The notes below the pieces were generated by a model that was not told where the DNA came from, made no database searches, and worked only from the letters and a program-made list of their open reading frames with translations. The translations under genes and the position numbers were made by a program. From Thermocrinis jamiesonii (GTDB lineage Bacteria; Aquificota; Aquificia; Aquificales; Aquificaceae), in NCBI RefSeq assembly GCF_000702425.1, contig NZ_JNIE01000003.1, forward strand, positions 210,548 to 274,547: DNA of 64,000 bases, given 5' to 3'. Below, piece after piece: positions 36,281 through 44,713 of the stretch. Every line of letters begins with the position of its first letter. Within the stretch, counting starts at the first letter, position 1.

Positions 36281-36659
36281 ATGGACAGGTCCCTACTTAA
36301 GGAAAAGAAAAAACTTGAGATAATAAGAACAGCCTGTAAGCTTTTTTCTGAAAAAGGGTATCACAACACCGTTATACCGGATATTGCCAACGCCCTTGGA
36401 ATGAGTGTGGGCAATATTTACAACTACTTTGAATCAAAGGAAGAGCTGGCAAAAGAGATAATGCTAACTGTTTCTAGCTATGTAGCGGAGAGGTTAAGAA
36501 GAATAAACCAAGAGAATATATCTACAAGGAGAAAAGATATATAGATTTACGGAAGAATTTTTTCAAATGGCTCTGAAGGAGCCAGAATTAATAAACTACT
36601 TTCTCAGGGTTTTTCTGGTTAACAGGGAAATCTTCAAGGAAGGTAGGGAGGTGTTCTAA
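36281..36659 (+). pseudogene. TetR-family regulator, frameshifted and truncated
   Basis: The first 87 codons encode a clear TetR DNA-binding domain (IIRTACKLFSEKGYHNTVIP, then IYNYFESKEELAKEI). The frame stops at TAG 36542-36544. The next frame from about 36530 continues the ligand domain as EKIYRFTEEFFQMALKEPEL and NREIFKEGREVF before TAA at 36657. Thus one base is lost or gained within TCTACAAGGAGAAAAG. Even repaired, the product (about 126 residues) is shorter than the usual 190-200, and the hypX remnant begins here on the other strand. The gene is broken both by indel and by truncation. Confidence 0.8.
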
Positions 36660-37113
36660 AAGGTGGTATTCTTCTGACAAAATAGTAGCGGGCTATGTGA
36701 TAGCTTGGGTCAAACCCAAAAAAGTTAAGCTTCATTCTCTCAAGCTCTTCGTTTCTGTATTCAAAAAGCGGTTTTTCCATCCAATCCCTAATCCTCTCCT
36801 CCCTTTTCTTTTTCAGAAAAACATCATAATCACTCGTGTTTATAAAGCTTTCAAGAAATCCAGAAACTTTTTCCCTAAACTCCTTTGGTGTTCTTCCAAA
36901 AACTAAGTCTATTAGGCCAATTTCGTAAGCTTTTTTGGAGCTTATAGGCATTCTGTTTTGCATTATTTCCTTTGCCTTTTCCCACCCAACCCTCTTAGGT
37001 AGAGTGTATGTCCAAAACTCAGACCTATAGAGATTGCTTATGTTTTTATAGTCCATGTTATGTTTATCTATGTGGATAGGTATGCGGATAGGAGTTAAAG
37101 AATGAAAGAACAA
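36634..37113 (-). pseudogene. hypX 3' remnant (hydrogenase maturation)
   Basis: The frame (159 codons) matches only the last part of HypX, a large hydrogenase-maturation protein with a formyl-transferase N-domain and a crotonase-like C-domain that makes CO for the active site. The matching part is from about residue 27 on: SEFWTYTLPKRVGWEKAKEI, PISSKKAYEIGLIDLVF and EKPLFEYRNEELERMKLNFF with PSYHIARYYFV. At about 133 of more than 550 residues it cannot function. The upstream codons show no homology. Confidence 0.75.
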
Positions 37114-37173
37114 ATCTTTAGCTATGAGCTAACTCTTCCACAAAGAATTTATCCCCACCTTGATAGGCTTTGA
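37114..37173 (+). other. Junction with a short unassigned frame
   Basis: A frame of 23 codons (from ATG 37102, MKEQIFSYELTLPQRIYPHL) ends with TGA at 37171. It matches no family I know and probably is scar sequence between the two gene remnants. Confidence 0.3.
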
Positions 37174-37347
37174 ATAGCCCAACTTACTGGTAAGTATCCT
37201 AAGGAAGTTGTGGTGATCGGTATGGAACCTCAAAGCTTGGAAATTTCCTTGGAGCTTTCCCCCGCTGTTAAAGACAACTTACAAAAGCTCGTTCAAGAAG
37301 TAATAAAACAGCTGGAAAGTTGGGATACAGGAGTTATAACATGTTAA
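37174..37347 (+). pseudogene. Hydrogenase maturation protease, 3' remnant
   Basis: The open frame encodes YPKEVVVIGMEPQSLEISLE followed by LSPAVKDNLQKLVQEVIKQLE, which is the C-terminal part of HupD/HycI-type endopeptidases that clip the large subunit of [NiFe] hydrogenases. The catalytic N-terminal half (metal-binding Glu and Asp) is absent, and a TGA cuts the frame at 37171. Its stop overlaps the start of the hupH remnant, preserving the old operon join. Confidence 0.75.
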
Positions 37348-37705
37348 TGAACGGACCAGCCATCCTTTATGAAATATTGCAAGCTCTCAAAGACTTTCAT
37401 CAAAAGAAAGAAAGGCATGTTATTTACATAAACAAGCTCCCCTTAACAGAAGAGGACAAGCACCTAATTCTGGATGTATTAAGAGACGGAAAGGTTAGGA
37501 TAACTTTGAAATCAAACAGCCAAAAGGTTGAATGGAGGGAAACAGGTATAAGTGGAGTATGGATCGGAGTTTTCTTTGATAGAGACGAAAACCCATACTT
37601 GAAACGATTGAAATAACAGACTTTCCCATGCTTGCTGCCTGTCAGAGCGAAGACATAGAAGAAGCTATAAGAACTTTGGAGGATAGGCTTTCTTCCCTTT
37701 TGTAA
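37341..37705 (+). pseudogene. hupH-like gene, single-base frameshift
   Basis: From ATG 37341 the protein is HupH/HyaF-like: NGPAILYEILQALKDFHQKK, KLPLTEEDKHLILDVL, RETGISGVWIGVFFDRDEN. Then it runs to TAA at 37614. The frame one base over resumes the family end, PILETIEITDFPMLAACQSE to LEDRLSSLL with TAA at 37703-37705. Restoring one A in GACGAAAACCCATA (about 37588-37594) rejoins the two parts. HupH-type proteins help mature the hydrogenase large subunit. The N-terminal domain of longer HupH proteins is not present. Confidence 0.8.
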
Positions 37706-37785
37706 AATTTCATTAGTCTAATTGAGCAAACGCTCTTTTACAACAGTTATTTCCTAAATATAATTAGTTTAGTAAGGAGGTTTCT

Positions 37786-38550
37786 ATGGAAACAAAAAGA
37801 GTAATCTATAATACTCCAGAACACAAGGTCGTGTTCTTTGAAGAGCTAACTCCTGCAAGTGCGGTGCAAGCCAACCAAGTGCTTATAATTCACAAGGATG
37901 AGGGAATGCTTTTGGATCCGGGTGGTCATAAGGTGTTTTCCAAGCTTTTATCCGATATCTCCCTCTACGTTCCGCCAACTCAGATAAAATACATCTTCCT
38001 ATCCCACCAAGATCCAGATATAGTAGCTTCAATAAACGGTTGGCTGATGACCACAAAGGCTGTAGCTTACATATCTAAGCTTTGGATAAGGTTTTTACCC
38101 CATTTTGGGTTAGACAGCCAGTTAGAGGACAGGGTGGTGCCTATAGACGATAGAGGAACTACCATAGTTTTAGGTGGAGATTGCAAGCTGTTGGTTTTAC
38201 CTGCTCATTTCCTTCATTCCGAAGGGAACTTTCAGCTTTATGATCCTTGTTCCAAAATACTTTTCTCCGGAGACTTAGGTGCCAGCTTAGGACAAGATTA
38301 CTTTTTTGTAGAAGACTTTGATTCTCACATCAAATACATGGAAGGTTTTCACAAGAGGTATATGGCAAGCAACAAAATACTGAGATTTTGGGCAAACATG
38401 GTCCGCCAATTGGACATAGAAATGATCGTTCCTCAGCATGGTGCTATCTTCAAGGGCAAGGAAATGGTAAATAAGTTCATAGAATGGGTAGAAAACTTGC
38501 AGGTGGGAATTGACCTTTTAACTCAAGAAAACTACAGCTTACCCGTGTGA
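37786..38550 (+). CDS. Metallo-beta-lactamase fold protein, flavodiiron-like without flavodoxin domain
   Basis: This 254-residue protein resembles the diiron domain of flavodiiron proteins (oxygen and NO reductases) but ends before any FMN domain. Metal-site pattern HQDPD at about residues 79-83 (FLSHQDPDIVASIN) takes the place of HxHxDH. LPAHFLHSEGNFQLYDPCS (about 143) and LFSGDLGAS follow, and MIVPQHGAIFKG near the end gives the last histidine. It may bind an iron or zinc pair and depend on a separate electron donor. AAGGAGG precedes the ATG. atpC follows after 14 bases. Confidence 0.85.
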   Translation: METKRVIYNTPEHKVVFFEELTPASAVQANQVLIIHKDEGMLLDPGGHKVFSKLLSDISLYVPPTQIKYIFLSHQDPDIVASINGWLMTTKAVAYISKLWIRFLPHFGLDSQLEDRVVPIDDRGTTIVLGGDCKLLVLPAHFLHSEGNFQLYDPCSKILFSGDLGASLGQDYFFVEDFDSHIKYMEGFHKRYMASNKILRFWANMVRQLDIEMIVPQHGAIFKGKEMVNKFIEWVENLQVGIDLLTQENYSLPV

Positions 38551-38556
38551 TATAAT
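38551..38556 (+). promoter_or_regulatory. -10 box of atpC directly after the upstream stop codon
   Basis: TATAAT follows the TGA stop and ends 8 bases before the atpC ATG. Confidence 0.5.
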
Positions 38557-38564
38557 ATCTAAGC

Positions 38565-38966
38565 ATGATAAAAGTAGAGATAGTTACACCAAAAGGTTTG
38601 GCTTTTTCCAAAGAAGTCAATTCGGTAAATATTCCCACTGTAGAAGGAGAAATAGGAGTTTTAGAAAAGCACATGTATTTGATGACTTTGTTAAAGCCCG
38701 GTCTTGTCTATTTTGATGGAAAGGTGGATGAAGGAATAGCGGTAACCTATGGCTTTGTGGATGTAACACCAGAAAAAGTCATTATATTAGCAGAAGAAGC
38801 TTACACCATAGGTGAAATAGATGTTGGTAAAGAAAAAGAAGAGTTTGAAAAAGCAATAAAGAAACTTGCTACCGCACAGACTATGGAAGAAATAGAAGAG
38901 ACAACAAAACAGGCAGAAAGGGCAAGGATTCTTTTGGAATTAGTGGAGAGATTTGGAAGAGTTTAA
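38565..38966 (+). CDS. atpC: ATP synthase epsilon subunit
   Basis: A 133-residue epsilon chain, the inhibitory rotor subunit of F1. N-terminal beta-sandwich: MIKVEIVTPKGLAFSKEVNS, VEGEIGVLEKHMYLMTLLKP; C-terminal helical hairpin from about residue 87. The gene lies apart from the other ATP synthase genes, which are not in this window; scattered atp genes are known in Aquifex. It overlaps the methyltransferase gene by 14 bases. Confidence 0.93.
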   Translation: MIKVEIVTPKGLAFSKEVNSVNIPTVEGEIGVLEKHMYLMTLLKPGLVYFDGKVDEGIAVTYGFVDVTPEKVIILAEEAYTIGEIDVGKEKEEFEKAIKKLATAQTMEEIEETTKQAERARILLELVERFGRV

Positions 38967-39663
38967 AAAATTTGACTTCTTCAGAGGTAAAGTAAAGTTT
39001 ATCCAACCTAAGGCTCACAGGCTCTCTGTAGTTGAAGTTTTATTTGTCTCAAGTATAAAAGGTATAAAGAGAAAAAGCTTGGTAGCAGATTTGGGTGCAG
39101 GCTTTGGAGCGCTCTCCATACTAATAGCCCTAAGGTATGGCTGTAGAGTTTTGGCAGTAGAAAGAGACCAAACTATGATCCAACTGCTCAGGCAAAACTT
39201 AAAAAACAACAACCTTGAGGGTAAGGTAGAAATTTTAGAGTGTGACATTAGAGAAATAAACAAAAATATAAAGCGTCAAAGTGTGGATTGTGTTGTTATA
39301 AATCCACCTTTTCATCCGGAAACTCCATCCACAAAAGCAAATCCATATCATACGGAAATTTATGGAACTTTAAAAGATTTTTTAGAATCAGCTTCCTATA
39401 TTTTGAAGGATGGAGGCTTTGTAAATGTTTTATTACCTTCCTATAGATTATTGGAAGCCTGTAATATTATGGAAACTTTAAACATTAAACCGATGTATTT
39501 AAAATTTTTTCATCCATTCATAGATAAAAATGCCAAATTGGTTCGTATTGTAGGCGTGAAAAACTTAAAACCAAAGCTAATTGTAGAAAATCCAATTATA
39601 ATAAATCAAAAAGAAAATAAATATACGAAGGAGGTTTTGAACATCATAGAGGGGTTTCTATGA
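38953..39663 (+). CDS. tRNA1(Val) N6-adenine methyltransferase-like protein
   Basis: A 236-residue class I methyltransferase. Motif I is SLVADLGAGFGALSILIALR (about 38-57), and the N6-adenine motif is the NPPF of VVINPPFHPETPS (about 115-127), as in TrmN6/YfiC. Upstream KFIQPKAHRLSVVEVLFVS fits the same family. It probably methylates A37 of a tRNA, though rRNA cannot be excluded. The start is TTG at 38953, inside atpC, since no ATG lies at the family N-terminus. Late codons are AT-rich compared with the neighbours. Confidence 0.82.
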   Translation: MEEFKKFDFFRGKVKFIQPKAHRLSVVEVLFVSSIKGIKRKSLVADLGAGFGALSILIALRYGCRVLAVERDQTMIQLLRQNLKNNNLEGKVEILECDIREINKNIKRQSVDCVVINPPFHPETPSTKANPYHTEIYGTLKDFLESASYILKDGGFVNVLLPSYRLLEACNIMETLNIKPMYLKFFHPFIDKNAKLVRIVGVKNLKPKLIVENPIIINQKENKYTKEVLNIIEGFL

Positions 39664-39669
39664 TATAAT
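39664..39669 (+). promoter_or_regulatory. -10 box of the DUF507 gene
   Basis: TATAAT follows the TGA stop of the methyltransferase gene (39661-39663) and ends 9 bases before the ATG. Confidence 0.45.
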
Positions 39670-39678
39670 TAACACATT

Positions 39679-40227
39679 ATGAGACTACCAGAAAAATTGA
39701 TGGAGCGCATTGCAGATAGGATTATAAAAGAGCTTACAGAAGAAAAAATAATAGAAGTAGAAGATCCTTATGTTTTTAAGAAGAAAATTATAGGAATTTT
39801 TAAGAAGGCTGAAGAGGAAGAAAGACTACTTGACGAAAAGACCAGAGAAATACTAAAAGAAAGAATGGATCTTATAGAAGAGGCAAGTTTAGATTACAGA
39901 ACCGCTTATAGGGCAGTTCGTAACAGACTTGCGGAAGAAATGAATATTAACACCAACAAAAGAGAAAGGATGAATCAAATAGCGGGTATGATAAAGGACC
40001 TAATAATAGAGGACGATTCGGTAGAAATGTATGAAGAATCCCACATTATAAGAGCAAGAATAAGGAAAATACTAATGGAGGCTCTAAAGGAAGAGGAGGA
40101 GATAGATAGAGAGGTTAGGGAAAGGATAAGGTCCTATTCAAAGAGAATAGTTGAAGGCACACCTGAATGGAACCATTTATACAAAAGAATTTATGAAGAT
40201 GCTTTAAGAAGGAGAGGATTACTTTAA
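39679..40227 (+). CDS. DUF507 family protein (two DUF507 units)
   Basis: A 182-residue, very charged, helical protein. The unit of about 90 residues occurs twice: MRLPEKLMERIADRIIKELT and again MNQIAGMIKDLIIEDDSVEM, each followed by an RIRKIL-like helix. DUF507 proteins are conserved in Aquificae and some deltaproteobacteria and have no known function. It is predicted cytoplasmic. It ends overlapping the convergent M23 peptidase gene by 4 bases. Confidence 0.85.
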   Translation: MRLPEKLMERIADRIIKELTEEKIIEVEDPYVFKKKIIGIFKKAEEEERLLDEKTREILKERMDLIEEASLDYRTAYRAVRNRLAEEMNINTNKRERMNQIAGMIKDLIIEDDSVEMYEESHIIRARIRKILMEALKEEEEIDREVRERIRSYSKRIVEGTPEWNHLYKRIYEDALRRRGLL

Positions 40228-40820
40228 GGTAAGTAGGCTATAGGATTTTGTCTTATGCCGTATTTTAACACTTCGTAGTGTAAGTGGGGTCCAAAGGATC
40301 TACCGGTATTACCAACCTTACCGATTATCTGAGCTTTTACAACCTTATCTCCATAGCCTACAAAAATGCTTGAAAGGTGTGCATACAGAGTGGCAAATCC
40401 ATAGCCGTGATAAACTATTACGGTATAACCATAGCCTCTTATCCAACCTGCATATACAACTCTGCCATCTGCGGTTACGCTAACGGGAGTACCATAAGGA
40501 GCAGATATGTCTATACCAGTGTGAAATTCTACTTGCCTACCTATTGTTCGCCAACCATAGCCCGAAGTTACAATTCCAACCACAGGCCATATATCCGGCT
40601 TTACCATATCCGGAATTCTAACATCCACAAGCTCCCGAAAAGCCTCTTCAACGGACATCTCTTTTCTGATGATCTCATCTACATTCTCAATATTGATCTC
40701 CTCCAGCGGATCTTGATAGTTGGTCTTAGGGGAAGGGCCACCTACCCCAAGGGGCATCAAATATGTATTACCAACTGTGGAATAGATCAAAATCAATAAA
40801 AGCAAGATTTTTATCATCAA
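40224..40820 (-). CDS. M23 family peptidase, secreted
   Basis: A 198-residue periplasmic LytM-type peptidase with an N-terminal signal peptide (MMIKILLLLILIYSTVGNTY). The zinc site is complete: FHTGIDISAPYGTPV (His and Asp, about 103-117) and the second HLHYE near residue 183 (GPHLHYEVLKYG). VIVYHGYGFATLYAHLSSIF is typical. It should cut peptidoglycan cross-links. It is a paralogue of the frameshifted M23 gene at 22.4-23.3 kb, which has a membrane anchor and coiled coil instead of a signal peptide. Confidence 0.92.
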   Translation of the reverse strand: MMIKILLLLILIYSTVGNTYLMPLGVGGPSPKTNYQDPLEEINIENVDEIIRKEMSVEEAFRELVDVRIPDMVKPDIWPVVGIVTSGYGWRTIGRQVEFHTGIDISAPYGTPVSVTADGRVVYAGWIRGYGYTVIVYHGYGFATLYAHLSSIFVGYGDKVVKAQIIGKVGNTGRSFGPHLHYEVLKYGIRQNPIAYLP

Positions 40821-40847
40821 AAAATAAAATAAACCTACTTCACCTTT

Positions 40848-41429
40848 TCAGTCAAGAGTATTTCTCACTATGTCATCAAAAGACTGTAATATTTTTCTGT
40901 ATAGTGGTTCGCTTAGGGATAATTTTTCCAAATTCTCAATTCGGCTTTCAGAATCAATTTTTTTCAAAATTTTAATCACAGCATTTTCAAAGAGATCTTC
41001 CCTGTATACACCGAGAGATTTGATAAGCTCCAGCTTTAGCTTTATTTCAAACACTTTATGGTTTTTAACGTCCATTTTTAAGTAGTTTTGAAGAAGGTTA
41101 AATATGCAACTGTCATAATAGGACATCCAACCGATTACAGCTTGGACAACCTTTGTCATCCATAGAAACCTACGAAAGCTCTTCATTGCTAAGTACGAGT
41201 AGAACTTTACCTCTATTAGATCTTCCAATACTAAAAGCTCTCCAGATTGACGATAGTATGCGGTCAATACATTAAAAGGTTCAAAAATGGCGCAGTAAGT
41301 GTTTTGGGGATGAAAACCTTTTTTCACAAGCATTTTTCCCTTTCCGAATGTTCCATACACGTAGGCAAGCAAGTCCCACTCGTTTATAAGCATTTTTTTT
41401 ACGACTATAAACTTCGCTTTCGCACTCAT
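40848..41429 (-). CDS. recO: RecO-like DNA repair protein (divergent)
   Basis: A 193-residue protein with the RecO layout: a short N-terminal OB-like region (AKFIVVKKMLINEWDLLAYV) followed by a helical domain (LINQ-like EIKLKLELIKSLGVYREDLF). LVLEDLIEVKFY resembles the RecO midsection. The usual zinc cysteines are absent and the protein is shorter than the typical 240 residues, so the match is weak. It is divergent from argF. Confidence 0.6.
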   Translation of the reverse strand: MSAKAKFIVVKKMLINEWDLLAYVYGTFGKGKMLVKKGFHPQNTYCAIFEPFNVLTAYYRQSGELLVLEDLIEVKFYSYLAMKSFRRFLWMTKVVQAVIGWMSYYDSCIFNLLQNYLKMDVKNHKVFEIKLKLELIKSLGVYREDLFENAVIKILKKIDSESRIENLEKLSLSEPLYRKILQSFDDIVRNTLD

Positions 41430-41456
41430 AATTTAAAAAGCTTTCAAAACATACGA

Positions 41457-41462
41457 TATAAT
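41457..41462 (+). promoter_or_regulatory. -10 box of argF
   Basis: TATAAT ends 7 bases before the argF ATG; no ribosome site is seen. Confidence 0.45.
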
Positions 41463-41469
41463 ATAGCTT

Positions 41470-42387
41470 ATGATAAGGCATTTTATAGACCTTTGGGACA
41501 TTACGCCGGAAGAGGGGTGGACTATACTTGAAAGCTCGCTTGCTATTAAAAACAAAAAAAACGAAGAAAGGCCCCTAAAAGGTAAGTATTTTGCTTTGAT
41601 CTTTACCAAGCCATCCACAAGAACGAGAGTGTCCTTTGAGGTGGGCATTAGGGCTTTGGGTGGAGAGGTTATATTTCTTCAAGAAGAAAGTCTTCAACTT
41701 GTAAGGGGAGAGGATCTGAAAGATACCGCCAGAACTCTCTCAAGATACTTAGATTGTCTAATAGTCCGCACCGATTCACACGAAAAGCTAAAGGAACTTG
41801 CATCCCACTCTTCCATTCCAGTTATAAATGCCCTCACTGACATGTCCCATCCTTGCCAAGTTTTGAGTGATGTCTTTACCCTTTACGAACGCTTTGGAAA
41901 GGACATAAAAAACAAAAAAATTGCTTATGTGGGTGATGGAAACAATCTTTGCAATACTTGGCTTGTGGGTGCGGGACTTTTTGGTTTGAATTTGTTCGTT
42001 GCTACTCCAGAAGGTTATGAACCTTCTTCTTATTATTATCAAGCTGGAGAAGACCTATGCAAAATAACAGGAGGTAGTATATACCTAACCCCTAATCCTG
42101 TGGAAGCGGTTAAAGATGCGGATGTGGTTTATACGGACGTATGGGTTAGTATGAATCAAAATAGGACAGAAGAAAAGATTTCCGCACTGAAAAACTATCA
42201 GGTTAATCGCCAACTTTTGAGCTATGCAAAGGAAAATGTGCTTGTAATGCACTGCCTTCCTGCCAGAAAGGGAGAGGAAATTACAGAGGAGGTTTTTGAA
42301 GAGTATGCGGATTTTATCTTTACCCAGGCAGAAAACAGAGTATATGCCCAAATGGGACTGTTAAAGTTTTTATTTACTCAACGGTAA
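41470..42387 (+). CDS. argF: Ornithine carbamoyltransferase
   Basis: A 305-residue enzyme that makes citrulline from ornithine and carbamoyl phosphate. The carbamoyl-phosphate site is FTKPSTRTRVSFEVGIRALG (with STRTR at about residues 50-54). The ornithine loop is VMHCLPARKGEEITEEVFEE with the HCLP motif. HPCQVLSDVFTLYERFG is also typical. It ends overlapping glmS by 14 bases. Confidence 0.97.
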   Translation: MIRHFIDLWDITPEEGWTILESSLAIKNKKNEERPLKGKYFALIFTKPSTRTRVSFEVGIRALGGEVIFLQEESLQLVRGEDLKDTARTLSRYLDCLIVRTDSHEKLKELASHSSIPVINALTDMSHPCQVLSDVFTLYERFGKDIKNKKIAYVGDGNNLCNTWLVGAGLFGLNLFVATPEGYEPSSYYYQAGEDLCKITGGSIYLTPNPVEAVKDADVVYTDVWVSMNQNRTEEKISALKNYQVNRQLLSYAKENVLVMHCLPARKGEEITEEVFEEYADFIFTQAENRVYAQMGLLKFLFTQR

Positions 42388-44152
42388 CAGTTTTTGCCAA
42401 GTTTCTTGGTTGATCCACATCCAAACCCAAGTAGTCCGCTATGTAGTAAGCAAAAAGTTGCAAAGGCACAACAGTAAGGAAGGGGCTTAACTCCTCATGG
42501 CATTTGGGGACCTCCATAAAGTCCCTTGAAAGCTTTTGAAGCCCTTCGTCACCCTCAAAGCCTACAGATATAACCATACCCTTTCTTGCCAAGACCTCTT
42601 CTATGTTTGAGAGTATTTTCTCATAAACCCTGTCCCTTGGTGCAACCACCACCACCGGCATGTTCTCATCAATGAGGGCTATAGGTCCATGTTTCATCTC
42701 CCCTGCAGGATAACCTTCCGCATGAACGTAGGATATTTCCTTTAACTTTAGCGCGCCTTCCAAAGCGACAGGATAGCTAAGTCGCCTTCCTAAGTAAAGA
42801 GTATTTTTACTTTTAGTGTATTTGAGGGCTATCTCTCTTATACTTTCACTTTTTGAAAGAACTTCCTCCATAAGATGGGGAATCTTTAAAAGCTCGTCCA
42901 TGAGTTTTTCCCTTTCTGGATGCTCACTTATGGCTAAGGAGAAGAGAACTGCCAACTGGCAAGTAAAGGTCTTTGTAGCTGCCACTCCTATCTCGGGTCC
43001 AGCGTGAGTGTATAAAGTATAGTCCGATTCCCTGCTTAAGGCACTTCCCATAACATTGACGATAGATAAAAGTTTTGCTCCTTTCTCCTTTGCTGACAGG
43101 GCTGAGAACCTGGTGTCTGCAGTTTCGCCAGACTGGGATATGGCTATTACCAGGTCCTGTGGGCCTATTGGAGTGTCTGCGTATCTAAGCTCGGAAGCAT
43201 ACACTACCTCTACAGGCACTCCTACGAACTTCTCAAGCCAATACTTTCCAATCAGACCTGCGTGGTAAGAGGTTCCACATGCGGTTATAAGTATTCTTCT
43301 AAATTCTTTCAGGGAGAAGGGAAGCTCGTAGTCCCTTGATATATACCCTTTTATGGTATCCCCCACCACCCTTGGCTGTTCAAAGATCTCCTTTAGCATA
43401 AAGTGTTTGAACCCTCCCTTTTCTGCAGATATTATATCCCAATGGATCTTTATGGACTCTTTTACCTTTGGGTTTCCCTCAAAGTCGTAGATACTCACCC
43501 CCTCAGGTGTTAGATCCGCTATTTCCCCATCTTCCAAGGGTATTATGTTCTTGGTAAACGGAATTAGAGCAGGTATGTCGGAAGCTAAGAAGTTCTCACC
43601 CTCTCCCAAGCCCACTACCAAAGGACTCCCATACCTTACTCCCACCACACGACCCGGCTCAAAAGCAGTAAAAACAGCAAAGGCATACGCACCCCTTAGC
43701 TTAGGAATAGTTTTTAAAACAGCCCTTAGGAGATCTCCGTCGTAGTTTAAGGATATAAGATGGACTATAGCTTCTGTGTCTGTTTCTGATTTATATTCTA
43801 TGCCCTTTGAGGTGATAAATTCCTTTAGTTCTCTGTAGTTTTCTATTATGCCGTTGTGTACTAAAGCAAAGCGCCCTTCTTGGTCTGTGTGAGGATGGGC
43901 ATTCAGCTCGCATACGCCTCCGTGGGTAGCCCATCGGGTATGCCCTATGCCAAGGGTAGCGTCTAATTGTTTGCCCCAAAGACTTCTTATCAGTTCCCTT
44001 ATCTTTCCAACCTTTTTTTCCACAAAGATCTTACCATCTTCCAAAAGGGCTACACCGGAGGAGTCATAACCTCTGTATTCAAGCCTTTCTAATGCCTCCA
44101 AAAGTACAAAGATTGCTTTCTTTTTTCCCGTGTATCCTACTATTCCACACAT
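42374..44152 (-). CDS. glmS: Glutamine--fructose-6-phosphate aminotransferase
   Basis: A 592-residue two-domain enzyme that makes glucosamine-6-phosphate for cell wall and lipopolysaccharide. The N-terminal glutaminase uses Cys2 (MCGIVGYTGKKKAIFVLLEA). Then come the two SIS sugar-isomerase domains (CGTSYHAGLIGKYWLEKFVG; RLSYPVALEGALKLKEISYV). The C-terminal LAKTVTVE ending is intact. No glmS ribozyme fits in the 42 bases upstream. Confidence 0.98.
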   Translation of the reverse strand: MCGIVGYTGKKKAIFVLLEALERLEYRGYDSSGVALLEDGKIFVEKKVGKIRELIRSLWGKQLDATLGIGHTRWATHGGVCELNAHPHTDQEGRFALVHNGIIENYRELKEFITSKGIEYKSETDTEAIVHLISLNYDGDLLRAVLKTIPKLRGAYAFAVFTAFEPGRVVGVRYGSPLVVGLGEGENFLASDIPALIPFTKNIIPLEDGEIADLTPEGVSIYDFEGNPKVKESIKIHWDIISAEKGGFKHFMLKEIFEQPRVVGDTIKGYISRDYELPFSLKEFRRILITACGTSYHAGLIGKYWLEKFVGVPVEVVYASELRYADTPIGPQDLVIAISQSGETADTRFSALSAKEKGAKLLSIVNVMGSALSRESDYTLYTHAGPEIGVAATKTFTCQLAVLFSLAISEHPEREKLMDELLKIPHLMEEVLSKSESIREIALKYTKSKNTLYLGRRLSYPVALEGALKLKEISYVHAEGYPAGEMKHGPIALIDENMPVVVVAPRDRVYEKILSNIEEVLARKGMVISVGFEGDEGLQKLSRDFMEVPKCHEELSPFLTVVPLQLFAYYIADYLGLDVDQPRNLAKTVTVE

Positions 44153-44194
44153 CAGGTTTTATTTTAACTTTTTTGACTTAAATTAATTCAAACT

Positions 44195-44713
44195 ATGGCT
44201 GTGAGAAAGGTTGTTAAGTTTCCAAACCCTATATTAAAGACTCCTACACTTAAGGTGGATGTTATAGACGAAAGTGTAAAAAAGCTTGTGGAAGATATGT
44301 TTGATACTATGTATGCGGAAGAGGGAGTAGGTTTGGCTGCCAATCAAATAGGTGAGCCCCTTCGTATTATGGTCATAGACACTACTCCAAAGAAAGAGAG
44401 TCCTCCTCTGAAGCTTGTTTTGATAAACCCAGAGCTTCTTCATGCAGAAGGGACAATAAGATACAAGGAAGGGTGCCTTTCCTTCCCAGGTTTGAGTTTG
44501 GAAGTGGAAAGATACAGAAAGGTGAGGTTTAAGGCTTTGGACCTGCAGGGAGAAGAAAAAGAATACGAACTTGAAGGTTTTCCAGCCATTGTCTTTCAGC
44601 ACGAGTTGGATCACTTAAACGGCGTTACCTTTATAGACAGAGTAAGCAGCCTAAAGAGGAGGTTAGCCCTTGAAAAATACTACAAACTCCAAAGACAGCA
44701 CTCCCGAGGTTGA
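44195..44713 (+). CDS. def: Peptide deformylase
   Basis: A 172-residue metalloenzyme that removes the formyl group from nascent proteins. All three motifs are present: GVGLAANQIG (about 49-58), EGCLSFPG with the metal Cys (about 96-103), and QHELDHLNG with the metal histidines (about 137-145). Its last 44 bases overlap the SpoVG-like gene in another frame. Confidence 0.97.
   Translation: MAVRKVVKFPNPILKTPTLKVDVIDESVKKLVEDMFDTMYAEEGVGLAANQIGEPLRIMVIDTTPKKESPPLKLVLINPELLHAEGTIRYKEGCLSFPGLSLEVERYRKVRFKALDLQGEEKEYELEGFPAIVFQHELDHLNGVTFIDRVSSLKRRLALEKYYKLQRQHSRG

Noticed and set aside
44153..44194. glmS ribozyme
   Set aside because: The gap is 42 bases and is shared with the divergent def promoter.
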